Part shown: piece after piece, positions 1 to 7,741 of the stretch | Layout of the letters: every line of letters begins with the position of its first letter | Position numbering within the stretch: position 1 is the first letter of the stretch | Source: Flavimarina sp. Hel_I_48 | GTDB lineage: Bacteria > Bacteroidota > Bacteroidia > Flavobacteriales > Flavobacteriaceae | Assembly (NCBI RefSeq): GCF_000733945.1 | Contig: NZ_JPOL01000002.1 | Span: 816,001 to 880,000 of the forward strand | Direction: 5' to 3' | DNA length: 64,000 nt | Made by a program: the position numbers and the translations under genes | The notes under the pieces: generated by a model | What the model was told of the DNA's origin: nothing | The model's database searches: none | Seen by the model: only the letters and a program-made list of their open reading frames with translations

Positions 1-130
1 CACAAAAACAAGTATTGATTTTAAATAAATGCTGCAAAATGGCCACACGCGCAGGATGCCCGAACGCTTTTGCAAAACGTGCGATTTCATTTTGCTTATC
101 CGTAAAGATTTCTGTTTTGACTAAACCCAT
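1..130 (-). CDS. ArsR/SmtB-family transcriptional regulator, partial (N-terminus)
   Basis: This is the first 43 residues of a small winged-helix regulator; the rest lies beyond the left edge. The ATG is at 130 on the minus strand. The translation begins MGLVKTEIFTDKQ and contains the stretch FAKAFGHPARVAIL, the typical first helix and turn of ArsR-family repressors. It is followed by INTCFC, where family members usually carry a Cys-containing recognition region. It lies 118 bases downstream of argE on the same strand. The family binds DNA and often responds to metals or redox state, but no ligand can be read from this fragment. A link to arginine metabolism is not shown by the sequence. Confidence 0.75.
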   Translation of the reverse strand, partial: MGLVKTEIFTDKQNEIARFAKAFGHPARVAILQHLFKINTCFC

Positions 131-248
131 TTTATATTTGTATATCGCAATATTACGATGATAAAGGCAATATTCCAATTTCAATTCAAAAAAACCAAAT
201 CGGTTTTAGCTAGAAATCAGCTTACCCAATCCAGTTTTAGAAAGATTT

Positions 249-1319
249 TCAGCGTAAAATCCTATGCAGCAATTCAATGTAAATTTCAATCCCTTCCTCA
301 ATTTCGCTAACATAGATAAATTCATCTGCACTATGCGAGCGCGTGCTGTCACCGGGACCTAGTTTTAGCGATGGACATGTAAGGGTGGCCTGATCGCTGA
401 GCGTGGGCGAACCATACGTTTTCCTACCTAGGGCAATCCCCGCTTTTACAAGTTCATGATCTGTGGGAATGGAAGACGAATTCAAGCGCAAACTACGCGG
501 TATTAAGGTATCGCAAGGTGATTTTTCGATCAATATATCGGCTATTTCCTGATTGGTGTATTTATCATTGACGCGTACATCAATGACAAGCGCCACATCT
601 GCAGGTACGGCATTGTGCTGCTTACCCCCATTGATCTGGGTTACGGTCATTTTCACTTCGCCCAGGGCTTCGGAAACCTCTTCAAATTTAAAATCCCTGA
701 ACCATTCCAGTACCGGGATACAGTTATATATCGCGTTGTAATCATTGGGGTGTGCGGCGTGTGACGGCGTGCCTTTTACCAGCGCATCAAAAACCACCAG
801 CCCTTTTTCTGCAACGGCGAGGTGCATCTGTGTAGGTTCGCCCACAATGGCAACATCAATCTTAGGGATTATGGCCAGCATGCTGTTCAAACCATTGGGA
901 CCGCTACTTTCTTCTTCCGCGGAAGCGACCAGTACCAGATTATAGTTCAGGTCTTTTTCCGCATAAAAATAAGTGAACGTGGCAATCAGTGAAACCAGGC
1001 AACCGCCGGCATCATTGCTGCCCAAACCAAATAACTTACCATCTTTGACAAAGGGTTCATAAGGATCGTTTGTATAGCCATTATTGGGCTGTACGGTATC
1101 ATGATGACTGTTCAGTAACAACGTAGGTTTCTTCTCATCAAAATCCTTATTTACCGCCCAGATGTTATTTTTCTCCCGTTTATAGTCAATTTTATGGCTT
1201 TTAAACCAGTTTTCCAGGTGCAGCGCGGTGCCTTCTTCCTGTGAGGAAAAAGACTGCGTGGCGATCAGGTTTTTTAAAAGTGCTAAAGCTTCGGTTTGTA
1301 AAGTAGTTATCTCGATCAT
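249..1319 (-). CDS. argE: M20-family N-acylornithine/N-acylcitrulline deacylase (ArgE-like)
   Basis: This is a zinc peptidase-fold amidohydrolase of the M20/ArgE/DapE family, 356 residues. It removes the acyl group late in arginine synthesis; in the Bacteroidota route the substrate is N-acylcitrulline. Visible metal-site motifs are SHHDTV near residues 71-76, the bridging Asp in GSNDAGG near 103, and the catalytic Glu pair in ASAEEESSG near 135-136. A conserved His lies in DSTRSHSADEF near the C-terminus. The ATG overlaps the argB stop by 4 bases (ATGA), so the two are translationally coupled. It is the last gene of the arginine operon here; no argH follows. Family and pathway role are secure; acetyl versus succinyl preference is not visible in this protein. 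Confidence 0.88.
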   Translation of the reverse strand: MIEITTLQTEALALLKNLIATQSFSSQEEGTALHLENWFKSHKIDYKREKNNIWAVNKDFDEKKPTLLLNSHHDTVQPNNGYTNDPYEPFVKDGKLFGLGSNDAGGCLVSLIATFTYFYAEKDLNYNLVLVASAEEESSGPNGLNSMLAIIPKIDVAIVGEPTQMHLAVAEKGLVVFDALVKGTPSHAAHPNDYNAIYNCIPVLEWFRDFKFEEVSEALGEVKMTVTQINGGKQHNAVPADVALVIDVRVNDKYTNQEIADILIEKSPCDTLIPRSLRLNSSSIPTDHELVKAGIALGRKTYGSPTLSDQATLTCPSLKLGPGDSTRSHSADEFIYVSEIEEGIEIYIELLHRILR

Positions 1320-2146
1320 AGGCTAAGGCTTGTAAATTCGGTTTCGTTGGGATTCAACATCGCGGGTTTCCCCAGTTGTACACGGTGAACCCCTCCCTCC
1401 AGGGCATAAAAACAATTCTGAAGTTTGGGCAACATGCCTTCGGAAACGGTTCCATTTTCAACTAATTTCCTATATTCTTCTAAATTAATTTCTTTAATTA
1501 CTGAATTTTCATCGGAAACGTTTTTTAAAACACCCGCTTTTTCAAAGCAGTAAAACAGCGTCACTTCATGATTTTCGGTTAGGGAACGAGCAATTTCACA
1601 TGCGATAGTATCAGCATTGGTATTGAGCAACTGTCCATTTTTATCATGGGTGATCGCGCAAAAAACAGGTGTCAATCCTGCAGAAAGCAAACTTGTTATT
1701 ACTTCAGTATTTACCGCAACCACATCGCCCACAAAGCCAAAATCTACATCTTTTACTGGCCGTTTTACTGATAAAATAGTATTCCCATCAGCACCTGAAA
1801 GTCCGATAGCATTGCATTTTTTAGCCTGTAATTTAGCGACAATATTTTTATTTACTTTGCCGCCATAAACCATGGTGATCACATCTAAGGTCTCGACATC
1901 TGTAATACGTCTTCCCTGGGTCATTTTTATCGGAATATCAAGTTTTTTTGCCATTTCGCTGGCCAGTTTACCACCGCCATGCACCAATATTTTGGGCTCT
2001 GGAAGTTGGGCAAAAAGTGTAAGGAATGCATCGAGTTCTTGTTCATTTTCGATAACATTTCCGCCTATTTTGACGATATTGATCCCCCCGGCCCCCGAAG
2101 GGGGAGTTTTTATTCTTATGTCTTTATTTAAATTTTCTTCTTTCAA
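1316..2146 (-). CDS. argB: Acylglutamate kinase (ArgB)
   Basis: This amino-acid kinase family enzyme phosphorylates N-acylglutamate with ATP. The phosphate-binding IVKIGGNVI is near residues 24-32 and LVHGGGKLAS follows; GLSGADGN and NADTIACEIA are further family blocks. The start is unusual: between an in-frame TAA at 2156-2158 and the conserved IVKIGG core there is no ATG or GTG, only TTG at 2146. About nine of the first 22 residues (KTPPSGAGG) are translated from a GC-rich palindromic repeat also found elsewhere in this operon. The gene overlaps argE by 4 bases. Function is secure; the N-terminal boundary is not. Confidence 0.88.
   Translation of the reverse strand: MKEENLNKDIRIKTPPSGAGGINIVKIGGNVIENEQELDAFLTLFAQLPEPKILVHGGGKLASEMAKKLDIPIKMTQGRRITDVETLDVITMVYGGKVNKNIVAKLQAKKCNAIGLSGADGNTILSVKRPVKDVDFGFVGDVVAVNTEVITSLLSAGLTPVFCAITHDKNGQLLNTNADTIACEIARSLTENHEVTLFYCFEKAGVLKNVSDENSVIKEINLEEYRKLVENGTVSEGMLPKLQNCFYALEGGVHRVQLGKPAMLNPNETEFTSLSL
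2081..2107 (-). repeat. GC-rich palindromic repeat inside the argB 5' end
   Basis: Read on the minus strand this is a CCCCCTTCGGGGG hairpin followed by CCGGGGGGAT. It matches the copies at 2205-2231 and 5457-5482, which have TTAGGGGGAT in the second half. It is in frame with argB and supplies part of its N-terminus. Confidence 0.7.
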
Positions 2147-2204
2147 ATTATCATTTTATTTACAATATAAAATTTCTGGAAGGTCGTATGCACAACCAGA
2201 AGTT

Positions 2205-2231
2205 GATTCCCCCTTTGGGGGTTAGGGGGAT
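2205..2231 (+). repeat. GC-rich palindromic repeat at the argF'/argB junction
   Basis: The sequence is GATTCCCCCTTTGGGGG followed by TTAGGGGGAT. It forms a strong hairpin and is nearly identical to 5457-5482. The last codons and stop of argF' (Ser-Pro-stop, from TCC CCC TAA on the minus strand) are made from this repeat. Confidence 0.75.
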
Positions 2232-3166
2232 ATAATCTGTTTCAAAACCACCTGCGCAGCAAAGGTCCTGTTATTTGCCTGTGGAATAACAAGGGATTGG
2301 TTCGAATCCAACACTGCGTCTTCCACAACTACATTTCTACGCACCGGAAGGCAATGCATAAATTTGGCAACGCCCAATTTCTCCTGGGTCATCGTCCAGT
2401 TTTTGTTTGTTTCAAAAGGATTCAGGATCTCACCATAATTTGTATAACTGCTCCAGTTTTTTACGTAAACAAAATCGGCATCCTGCAATGCTTCCTTCTG
2501 ATTGCGTATAATTTTGGTGCCTTTAGTAAGTTCGGGATTTAGGTCATAACCTTCCGGATTTGTGATGCAAAAGTCCACATCGCACAACTGCATCATCGCT
2601 GCAAACGAATTGGGAACCGCCTGTGGGAGCGCCTTGGTATGGGGTGCCCAACTCAGGACAACTTTAGGCCGATCTTTGGTTTTGAATTCGCTAATGGTGA
2701 TCGCGTCTGCAAGTGCCTGCAAAGGATGTGCCGTGGCACTTTCCATATTTAAAACCGGTATGGTGGCATATTTCACAAAATTATTGATCACGTACTCAGA
2801 CTCGTCCTTTTTCTTATCGGTCAGCGTGGGGAACGCACGCACCGCGATCACATCTGCATATTGCGAGATCACCTGTGCGGCCTCTTTAATATGTTCTGAA
2901 GTATCACCGTTCATCACCGTACCATCCTCAAATTCCAGTTTCCAGGCGTCACTGTTAAAGTTCATCACCGTAACATCCATCCCCAGGTTTTGCGCCGCTT
3001 TTTCGGTGCTTAACCGCGTGCGCAGGCTGGAGTTAAAAAACAACATGACCAGTCTTTTACGCTTACCCAGGTTTTCAAAAGAAAATGGATCTTTTTTTAA
3101 TGCTTTTGCTTCTTCAATTAGAGCTTCCAGATTAGAGATATCAGTAAGGTCTGTATATTTTTTCAT
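2222..3166 (-). CDS. argF': N-acylornithine carbamoyltransferase (ArgF'), probably N-succinylornithine type
   Basis: This transfers carbamoyl phosphate to an N-acylated ornithine to give N-acylcitrulline, replacing the ordinary ornithine carbamoyltransferase. It has 314 residues. The carbamoyl-phosphate motif SSLRTR is near 46-51; ESATAHPLQALAD and HCLPVRR are the other catalytic blocks. The family-specific segment GDTSEH has Ser at residue 90. In characterised enzymes this position separates acetylornithine users (Glu) from succinylornithine users (Pro, and Ser in engineered enzymes), so I infer succinyl specificity. The start is the ATG at 3166. The stop lies inside the GC-rich repeat at 2205-2231. 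Confidence 0.87.
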   Translation of the reverse strand: MKKYTDLTDISNLEALIEEAKALKKDPFSFENLGKRKRLVMLFFNSSLRTRLSTEKAAQNLGMDVTVMNFNSDAWKLEFEDGTVMNGDTSEHIKEAAQVISQYADVIAVRAFPTLTDKKKDESEYVINNFVKYATIPVLNMESATAHPLQALADAITISEFKTKDRPKVVLSWAPHTKALPQAVPNSFAAMMQLCDVDFCITNPEGYDLNPELTKGTKIIRNQKEALQDADFVYVKNWSSYTNYGEILNPFETNKNWTMTQEKLGVAKFMHCLPVRRNVVVEDAVLDSNQSLVIPQANNRTFAAQVVLKQIISP

Positions 3167-3189
3167 GTTTGTTTTATTCTATTCTATTT

Positions 3190-3420
3190 TTTAAAACTCC
3201 TTCCCTTTTGACTTGCATCCGACGAGTGCAGCGAGAGGAATGCACTGGGGGCTACCGCCTTTTCGGCGGGAGACGGAGGGGTTTTACACGCAAATTCCAT
3301 TTTCAATTCAAAATGCGTGTGAACCACCCCTCTTTCAGCGAAGCTGAAATTTTCCCCTCCTTGGAAAGGAGGGGAGCTCTTTTCTCTTTTCTCTTTACTC
3401 TTTACTCTTTACTCGAAAAA
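3190..3420. repeat. Composite intergenic repeat element between argD and argF'
   Basis: About 230 bases without a gene hold several nested repeats. A long imperfect inverted repeat has arms at 3277-3292 (AGGGGTTTTACACGCA) and 3314-3331 (TGCGTGTGAACCACCCCT). There is a hairpin TTTCAGCGAAGCTGAAA and a GGGGAGG-rich palindrome CCCCTCCTTGGAAAGGAGGG near 3354-3375. Three tandem copies of CTCTTTA run to about 3414, and a short TATTC run lies just left at 3176-3188. It resembles a non-autonomous, MITE-like or REP-like insertion. No coding sequence was seen. Confidence 0.65.
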
Positions 3421-3422
3421 TG

Positions 3423-4556
3423 CTATTTCTCTTTCAAAACCTGCTTCAAAGCATCAAAAAACGTATCAAAATGCTCTTTTTTTACCGTTAACGGAGGCAA
3501 AATACGGATCAGGTTTTTGTTACTGGCGCCACCGGTAAAAATCTGGTGCTTGTAGATCAGGTCTTTGCGCATCTGCCCTACTTCCTCATCAAACTCAATA
3601 CCCAGCATGAGTCCGCGGCCTTTGACTTTTTTGATCTGCGGGATTTCTTTTGCTTTCGCGAAAAAGTATTTGGAAAGTTCTGCCGCGTTTTCCATCAGTT
3701 TTTCCTTTTTCAGCACGTCAAGCACGGTCAGCGTGGCAACGCAAGCCAGGTGATTCCCGCCAAAAGTGGTTCCAAGCATACCATATTGTGCCTTGATGGA
3801 AGGATGAATAAGAATCCCACCCACAGGAAAACCATTACCCATTCCCTTGGCTATAGAAATAATTTCCGGTTCTAAGTTATATTCCTGAAAGGCAAAAAAC
3901 TTTCCGGTACGCCCAAAACCAGCCTGCACCTCATCGGCAATCAGACAGGTACCGTATTTTTTGCACAACGCATCCACCCCTTCGTAAAAATGGGCATCGC
4001 TCTCATCAAGTCCACCCACGCCCTGAATAAATTCAAGGATTACCGCGCACACATCTTCTTTTTTAAGATGATTCTCAAGCGCATCCAAATCCCCCAGCGG
4101 AAGAAAAGAGACTTCTTGTTGGGCATTTATGGGCGCTACGATCTTAGGGTTATCAGTCGCGGCAACCGCTGCCGAGGTTCTACCGTGAAAGCTATTGTTA
4201 AAGGCGATCACTTTTTTTCTGTTCGTATGAAAAGAGGCCAGTTTCAACGCGTTTTCATTGGCTTCCGCACCGCTATTGCATAAAAACAATTGATAATCAG
4301 GACAGTTGGATTCCGCCGGAAGGCGTTCGCCCAATTCGGTCTGTATGGGATTTTGCACCGCATTGCTATAAAATGCGATTTTAGACAATTGATCAGAAAG
4401 GTTTTTTACATATTCCGGGTGCGCATGTCCTATGGAAATTACCGCGTGGCCACCATATAAATCAAGGTATTTAGTTCCTTTTTCGTCATAAACGAACACA
4501 TTTTCGGCTTTTACCGGGGCAACGTCATACAGTGGATACACATCAAATAGACTCAT
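3423..4556 (-). CDS. argD: N-acylornithine aminotransferase (ArgD)
   Basis: This PLP-dependent class III aminotransferase converts N-acylglutamate semialdehyde to N-acylornithine using glutamate. It has 377 residues. Family blocks in order are NSGAEANENALK near 94, NSFHGRT near 121, the cofactor Asp in LIADEVQAGFGRTG near 208, and the Schiff-base Lys in SIAKGMGNG (Lys237). The ATG overlaps the last base of the proC stop (TAATG), so translation is probably coupled. Full length for the family and no lesions seen. Confidence 0.9.
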   Translation of the reverse strand: MSLFDVYPLYDVAPVKAENVFVYDEKGTKYLDLYGGHAVISIGHAHPEYVKNLSDQLSKIAFYSNAVQNPIQTELGERLPAESNCPDYQLFLCNSGAEANENALKLASFHTNRKKVIAFNNSFHGRTSAAVAATDNPKIVAPINAQQEVSFLPLGDLDALENHLKKEDVCAVILEFIQGVGGLDESDAHFYEGVDALCKKYGTCLIADEVQAGFGRTGKFFAFQEYNLEPEIISIAKGMGNGFPVGGILIHPSIKAQYGMLGTTFGGNHLACVATLTVLDVLKKEKLMENAAELSKYFFAKAKEIPQIKKVKGRGLMLGIEFDEEVGQMRKDLIYKHQIFTGGASNKNLIRILPPLTVKKEHFDTFFDALKQVLKEK

Positions 4557-5353
4557 TATTGCTCTTTTTTAATCATGTTTATTTTATTGAAAGAAGCCAC
4601 CATACCATGTATAAGCGACGAACTCAGGCCTTTATGCTCCATCTCGTTAAGCCCTTCAATCGTGCAACCGCGTGGTGTGGTCACCCGGTCGATCTCTTCT
4701 TCTGGGTGATTACCAGATTCAATCAACAACTTTGAAGCGCCGTTGCAGGTGTGCATCGTGAGTTGTTGCGCGTCATGACTGTCAAAACCAAGCTGCACGG
4801 CAGCCTGCGTAGATGCGCGTATGAGACGCATCCAGAAGGCTACGCCACTGGCGCAAACCACTGTGGCGGCCTGCATTTGCGTCTCTGGGATGATGAGGCT
4901 GCTTCCCAGGCGGTTGAAGATCGCTTCGGCCACTTTTATACGTTTCATACCTTTGGTGTTGCTCGCCAGGCAGGTCATGGAAGCTCCCACGGCAATGGCC
5001 GTATTCGGCATGGCGCGAATGATAAATTGCTCCTCCCCCACTATGGCTTCAATCTGGGAAATAGCAAAACCCGTAATAGTGGAAATCAGTACATGCTTAT
5101 CAGTCAGTTCATCTTTAATATCATTTAAAATTGAGGACAACTGACTGGGTTGCACGGCAAAAATCAAAATATCAGATTTTTGAACGGCCAACACATTATC
5201 TGTGGTGGTGAATACATTTTTATATTCTCCCCAGTCTTCTATCCCGCTAATATCCCTTTTTGTAAGGTATAGCGTCGTAATGGCATTATTTGTCACCAGC
5301 CCCTTGGCGATGGAAAGTCCGAGATTACCCGTTCCTATTATTGCTATTTTCAT
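4556..5353 (-). CDS. proC: Pyrroline-5-carboxylate reductase (ProC)
   Basis: This reduces pyrroline-5-carboxylate to proline with NAD(P)H. The N-terminal Rossmann motif IAIIGTGNLGLSIAKG sets the start at the ATG at 5353 (MKIAIIG). A longer reading from a TTG at 5377 would begin inside the GC-rich repeat 5368-5396 and is rejected. Downstream blocks include IRAMPNTA and the family C-terminal region with the segment VTTPRGCTIEGL. It sits inside the arginine operon between argC and argD; proline and arginine synthesis share glutamate semialdehyde chemistry, so co-transcription is plausible. Confidence 0.88.
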   Translation of the reverse strand: MKIAIIGTGNLGLSIAKGLVTNNAITTLYLTKRDISGIEDWGEYKNVFTTTDNVLAVQKSDILIFAVQPSQLSSILNDIKDELTDKHVLISTITGFAISQIEAIVGEEQFIIRAMPNTAIAVGASMTCLASNTKGMKRIKVAEAIFNRLGSSLIIPETQMQAATVVCASGVAFWMRLIRASTQAAVQLGFDSHDAQQLTMHTCNGASKLLIESGNHPEEEIDRVTTPRGCTIEGLNEMEHKGLSSSLIHGMVASFNKINMIKKEQ

Positions 5354-5367
5354 AATATTAATATTTT

Positions 5368-5396
5368 CCTCCCCCAACCCCTCCCAAGGAGGGGAG
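5368..5396 (+). repeat. GC-rich palindromic repeat upstream of proC
   Basis: The sequence CTCCCCCAACCCCTCCC is followed by AAGGAGGGGAG. The arms CTCCC and GGGAG pair. It belongs to the same general class as the palindrome at 3354-3375, and it lies in the proC leader. Confidence 0.65.
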
Positions 5397-5456
5397 TTTG
5401 TTACGTATATATTTACAAGAACGCTAACTCTGTAGAACTCATCTTGATATTTTTTT

Positions 5457-5482
5457 ATTCCCCCTTCGGGGGTTAGGGGGAT
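5457..5482 (+). repeat. GC-rich palindromic repeat abutting the argC stop
   Basis: ATTCCCCCTTCGGGGG is followed by TTAGGGGGAT. It is nearly identical to 2205-2231 and to the reverse-oriented copy inside argB at 2081-2107. It ends directly at the argC stop codon (5483). Confidence 0.75.
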
Positions 5483-6460
5483 TTAAAAGAAATTTGCTTT
5501 TAAATTCAATCCTTCCGTTTGTGGAAGGCCGAAAATCAAATTCATGTTTTCCACGGCTTGCCCTGAAGCGCCTTTGGTCAGGTTATCAATGATGCTGGTG
5601 ATCAGTAGCATTCCATCCTCTTTATGCACATGCAAAAAACATTTGTTTGTATTGACCACTTGTTTTAAATGCAGCTCCTTTTCTGAAACAAAAGTAAAGG
5701 GTGCATCCTTGTAAAAATCACTGTATAATGCTTTTGCATCTTCTAAACTGCCGTCATATTTTGTGTACGCGGTCACAAATATTCCCCTTGAAAAATTACC
5801 TCTATGAGGCAAAAAATGGACTTTTTGATCAAAATTTCGCTGTAAACTGCTCAAAGTCTGGTAAATCTCCCCTAAATGCTGGTGCGTAAAAGCCTTGTAA
5901 TAGGAAAAATTATTATCGCGCCAGGTATAATGAGTAGTGTCAGAAAGTGAAGTCCCCGCTCCAGTGGCACCGGTCACACCGGTTATGTGGACAGCATCTG
6001 ATATTAATTTGTTTTCGGCAAGTGGCAGTAGCGCCAACTGGATCGCGGTGGCAAAACAACCTGGATTCGCGATGGAGCACGCCTGCTTGATCTTGTCACG
6101 GTTCAATTCTGTGAGACCGTATATAAATTCCCGCCCCTGAAATTCCGTATCAGCTTTGAGTCGGAAATCGTTGCTTAAATCGATAATTACCGTTTTTTCC
6201 GTAAAGTGGTTTTCTTCGAGAAAGCGTTTTGAAGTTCCGTGGCCAAGACACAGAAACAGTACGTCAACTTCGGTATTAATAGTATCAGAAAACCGAATTT
6301 CAGTAGATCCCAGTAGATCCTGATGCACATCGCTGAGCAGATTTCCCGCATTGGACGTGCTGTACACAAAATTGAGCTCCACATGAGGATGGTTCACTAA
6401 AATGCGTATAAGTTCACCCGCCGTGTATCCCGCACCACCTGCAATCCCTGCCTGTATCAT
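5483..6460 (-). CDS. argC: N-acyl-gamma-glutamyl-phosphate reductase (ArgC)
   Basis: This reduces N-acylglutamyl phosphate to the semialdehyde with NADPH. It has 325 residues. It starts with the Rossmann motif AGIAGGAGYTAGELIR, and the active-site Cys is in NPGCFATAIQL (Cys135). The catalytic His is in the block around LPHRGNFSRG. The ATG at 6460 overlaps the argG stop by 4 bases. The protein ends just before the repeat at 5457-5482. Complete and intact. Confidence 0.9.
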   Translation of the reverse strand: MIQAGIAGGAGYTAGELIRILVNHPHVELNFVYSTSNAGNLLSDVHQDLLGSTEIRFSDTINTEVDVLFLCLGHGTSKRFLEENHFTEKTVIIDLSNDFRLKADTEFQGREFIYGLTELNRDKIKQACSIANPGCFATAIQLALLPLAENKLISDAVHITGVTGATGAGTSLSDTTHYTWRDNNFSYYKAFTHQHLGEIYQTLSSLQRNFDQKVHFLPHRGNFSRGIFVTAYTKYDGSLEDAKALYSDFYKDAPFTFVSEKELHLKQVVNTNKCFLHVHKEDGMLLITSIIDNLTKGASGQAVENMNLIFGLPQTEGLNLKANFF

Positions 6461-7674
6461 TGCTCGCCGTTTACGTGGTTATAGATTTTATTCTGATTGG
6501 CCAATAGTTTGATAAAACCTTTGGCGTCATCAGCCGTCCAGCCTTTGTTCATTTCGCCATAAGCGCCAAAGGATGCGTTCATAAGGTCATGCTCTGATTT
6601 TATTCCTTCCAGCGTAAAGCGATACGGATGCAGCGTCACATACACTTCACCAGAAACATTCGCCTGACTATCTTCAAGAAAAGCTTCCATATTGCGCATC
6701 ACAGGATCAAGATATTGCCCCTCGTGCAGGTGCATGCCGTAAAAACCAGATAGGTATTCCTTGTGTTGCATCTGCCATTTCGTAAGCGTATGTTTTTCCA
6801 ATAAATGGTGTGCTTTGATGATAATTAGCGGTGCAGCGGCCTCAAAACCCACGCGACCTTTGATGCCAATGATCGTGTCGCCTACATGAATGTCCCTGCC
6901 AATACCATAGGCGCTGGCGATCTTCTGAAGGGCCTCAATATTTTTTACTGCGGAATCTTTTTTGCCGTTCAGCCCAACCAATTCCCCTTTTTCAAACGTA
7001 AGGATTACTTGTTCACTTTCGGTTTTCTCGACTTGTGAAGGAAAAGCACTTTCCGGAAGGCCTTTATCTGAGGTTAGCGTTTCACTACCGCCCACGCTGG
7101 TTCCCCATAGTCCTTTATTTACCGAATATTTGGCCTTTTCCCAGGACATCTCGATACCATGGCTTTTCAGGTAATCGATCTCATCCTGACGGGCTAGTTT
7201 AAGATCCCGAATGGGGGTAATAATTTCAATTTCTGGCGCGAGAATCTGGAAGATCATATCAAAACGAACCTGGTCATTTCCCGCCCCGGTACTACCGTGC
7301 GCCACATAACCTGCACCTACCGATTTAGCGTAGTTAATGATCTCTACCGCCTGAATAATACGCTCTGCACTAACCGAAAGCGGATAGGTATTGTTTTTCA
7401 GCACATTGCCGTAGATCAAATATTTGACAACCTTGTTATAAAAAGTAGCAACCGCCTGAACGTTTTTATAGGTTTTCGCACCTATTTTAAGTGCTTTTTG
7501 CTCGATTTCGTCGATTTCCTCCTGGCTAAAACCACCCGTATTTATACTTACTGCATGTACTTCAAAACCCTTTTCTTCAGAAAGGTATTTTGCACAATAG
7601 GAAGTATCGAGACCGCCACTATAGGCAAGTACTAATTTTTTATTATTATTTGTATTGCTATTGTTATTATTCAT
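6457..7674 (-). CDS. argG: Argininosuccinate synthase (ArgG)
   Basis: This condenses citrulline and aspartate with ATP to argininosuccinate. The PP-loop LAYSGGLDTS lies near the N-terminus, and VAHGSTGAGNDQVRFD and KGLWGTSVGGSET are conserved family blocks. I use the ATG at 7674 (MNNNNSNTNNNKKLVLAY). A second ATG at 7698 overlaps the palindrome at 7698-7715 and is less likely. The first dozen residues form an Asn-rich, low-complexity tail encoded by AAT/AAC repeats before the conserved core, an odd and possibly slippage-prone start. It is the second gene of the operon, downstream of the GNAT gene. Confidence 0.9.
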   Translation of the reverse strand: MNNNNSNTNNNKKLVLAYSGGLDTSYCAKYLSEEKGFEVHAVSINTGGFSQEEIDEIEQKALKIGAKTYKNVQAVATFYNKVVKYLIYGNVLKNNTYPLSVSAERIIQAVEIINYAKSVGAGYVAHGSTGAGNDQVRFDMIFQILAPEIEIITPIRDLKLARQDEIDYLKSHGIEMSWEKAKYSVNKGLWGTSVGGSETLTSDKGLPESAFPSQVEKTESEQVILTFEKGELVGLNGKKDSAVKNIEALQKIASAYGIGRDIHVGDTIIGIKGRVGFEAAAPLIIIKAHHLLEKHTLTKWQMQHKEYLSGFYGMHLHEGQYLDPVMRNMEAFLEDSQANVSGEVYVTLHPYRFTLEGIKSEHDLMNASFGAYGEMNKGWTADDAKGFIKLLANQNKIYNHVNGEQ

Positions 7675-7697
7675 GGTTGGTTGAATTTTACTTGTCA

Positions 7698-7741
7698 TTT
7701 CCGCGAAGGCGGAAAACTATTCTATTCTATTCTATTCTATT
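7698..7741 (+). repeat. Palindrome TTTCCGC-GAAG-GCGGAAA followed by (CTATT)5
   Basis: A perfect 7-base-arm hairpin at 7698-7715 is followed at 7717-7741 by five tandem copies of CTATT. They lie between the GNAT stop and argG. The GNAT stop codon (TAG, complement of 7737-7739) is itself part of a repeat unit. A shorter run of the same pentamer lies upstream of argF' at 3176-3188. Confidence 0.75.

Noticed and set aside
553-945. Plus-strand frames opposite argE
   Set aside because: They are antisense to a clear M20 enzyme with all motifs and have no recognisable domains.
3169-3555. Plus-strand 128-codon frame over the argD/argF' spacer
   Set aside because: It is made mostly of the composite repeat and the antisense of argD; low-complexity Phe/Leu/Ser composition.
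5354-5377. Eight-residue extension of ProC
   Set aside because: It starts at a TTG inside a GC-rich repeat; the Rossmann motif follows directly from the ATG at 5353.
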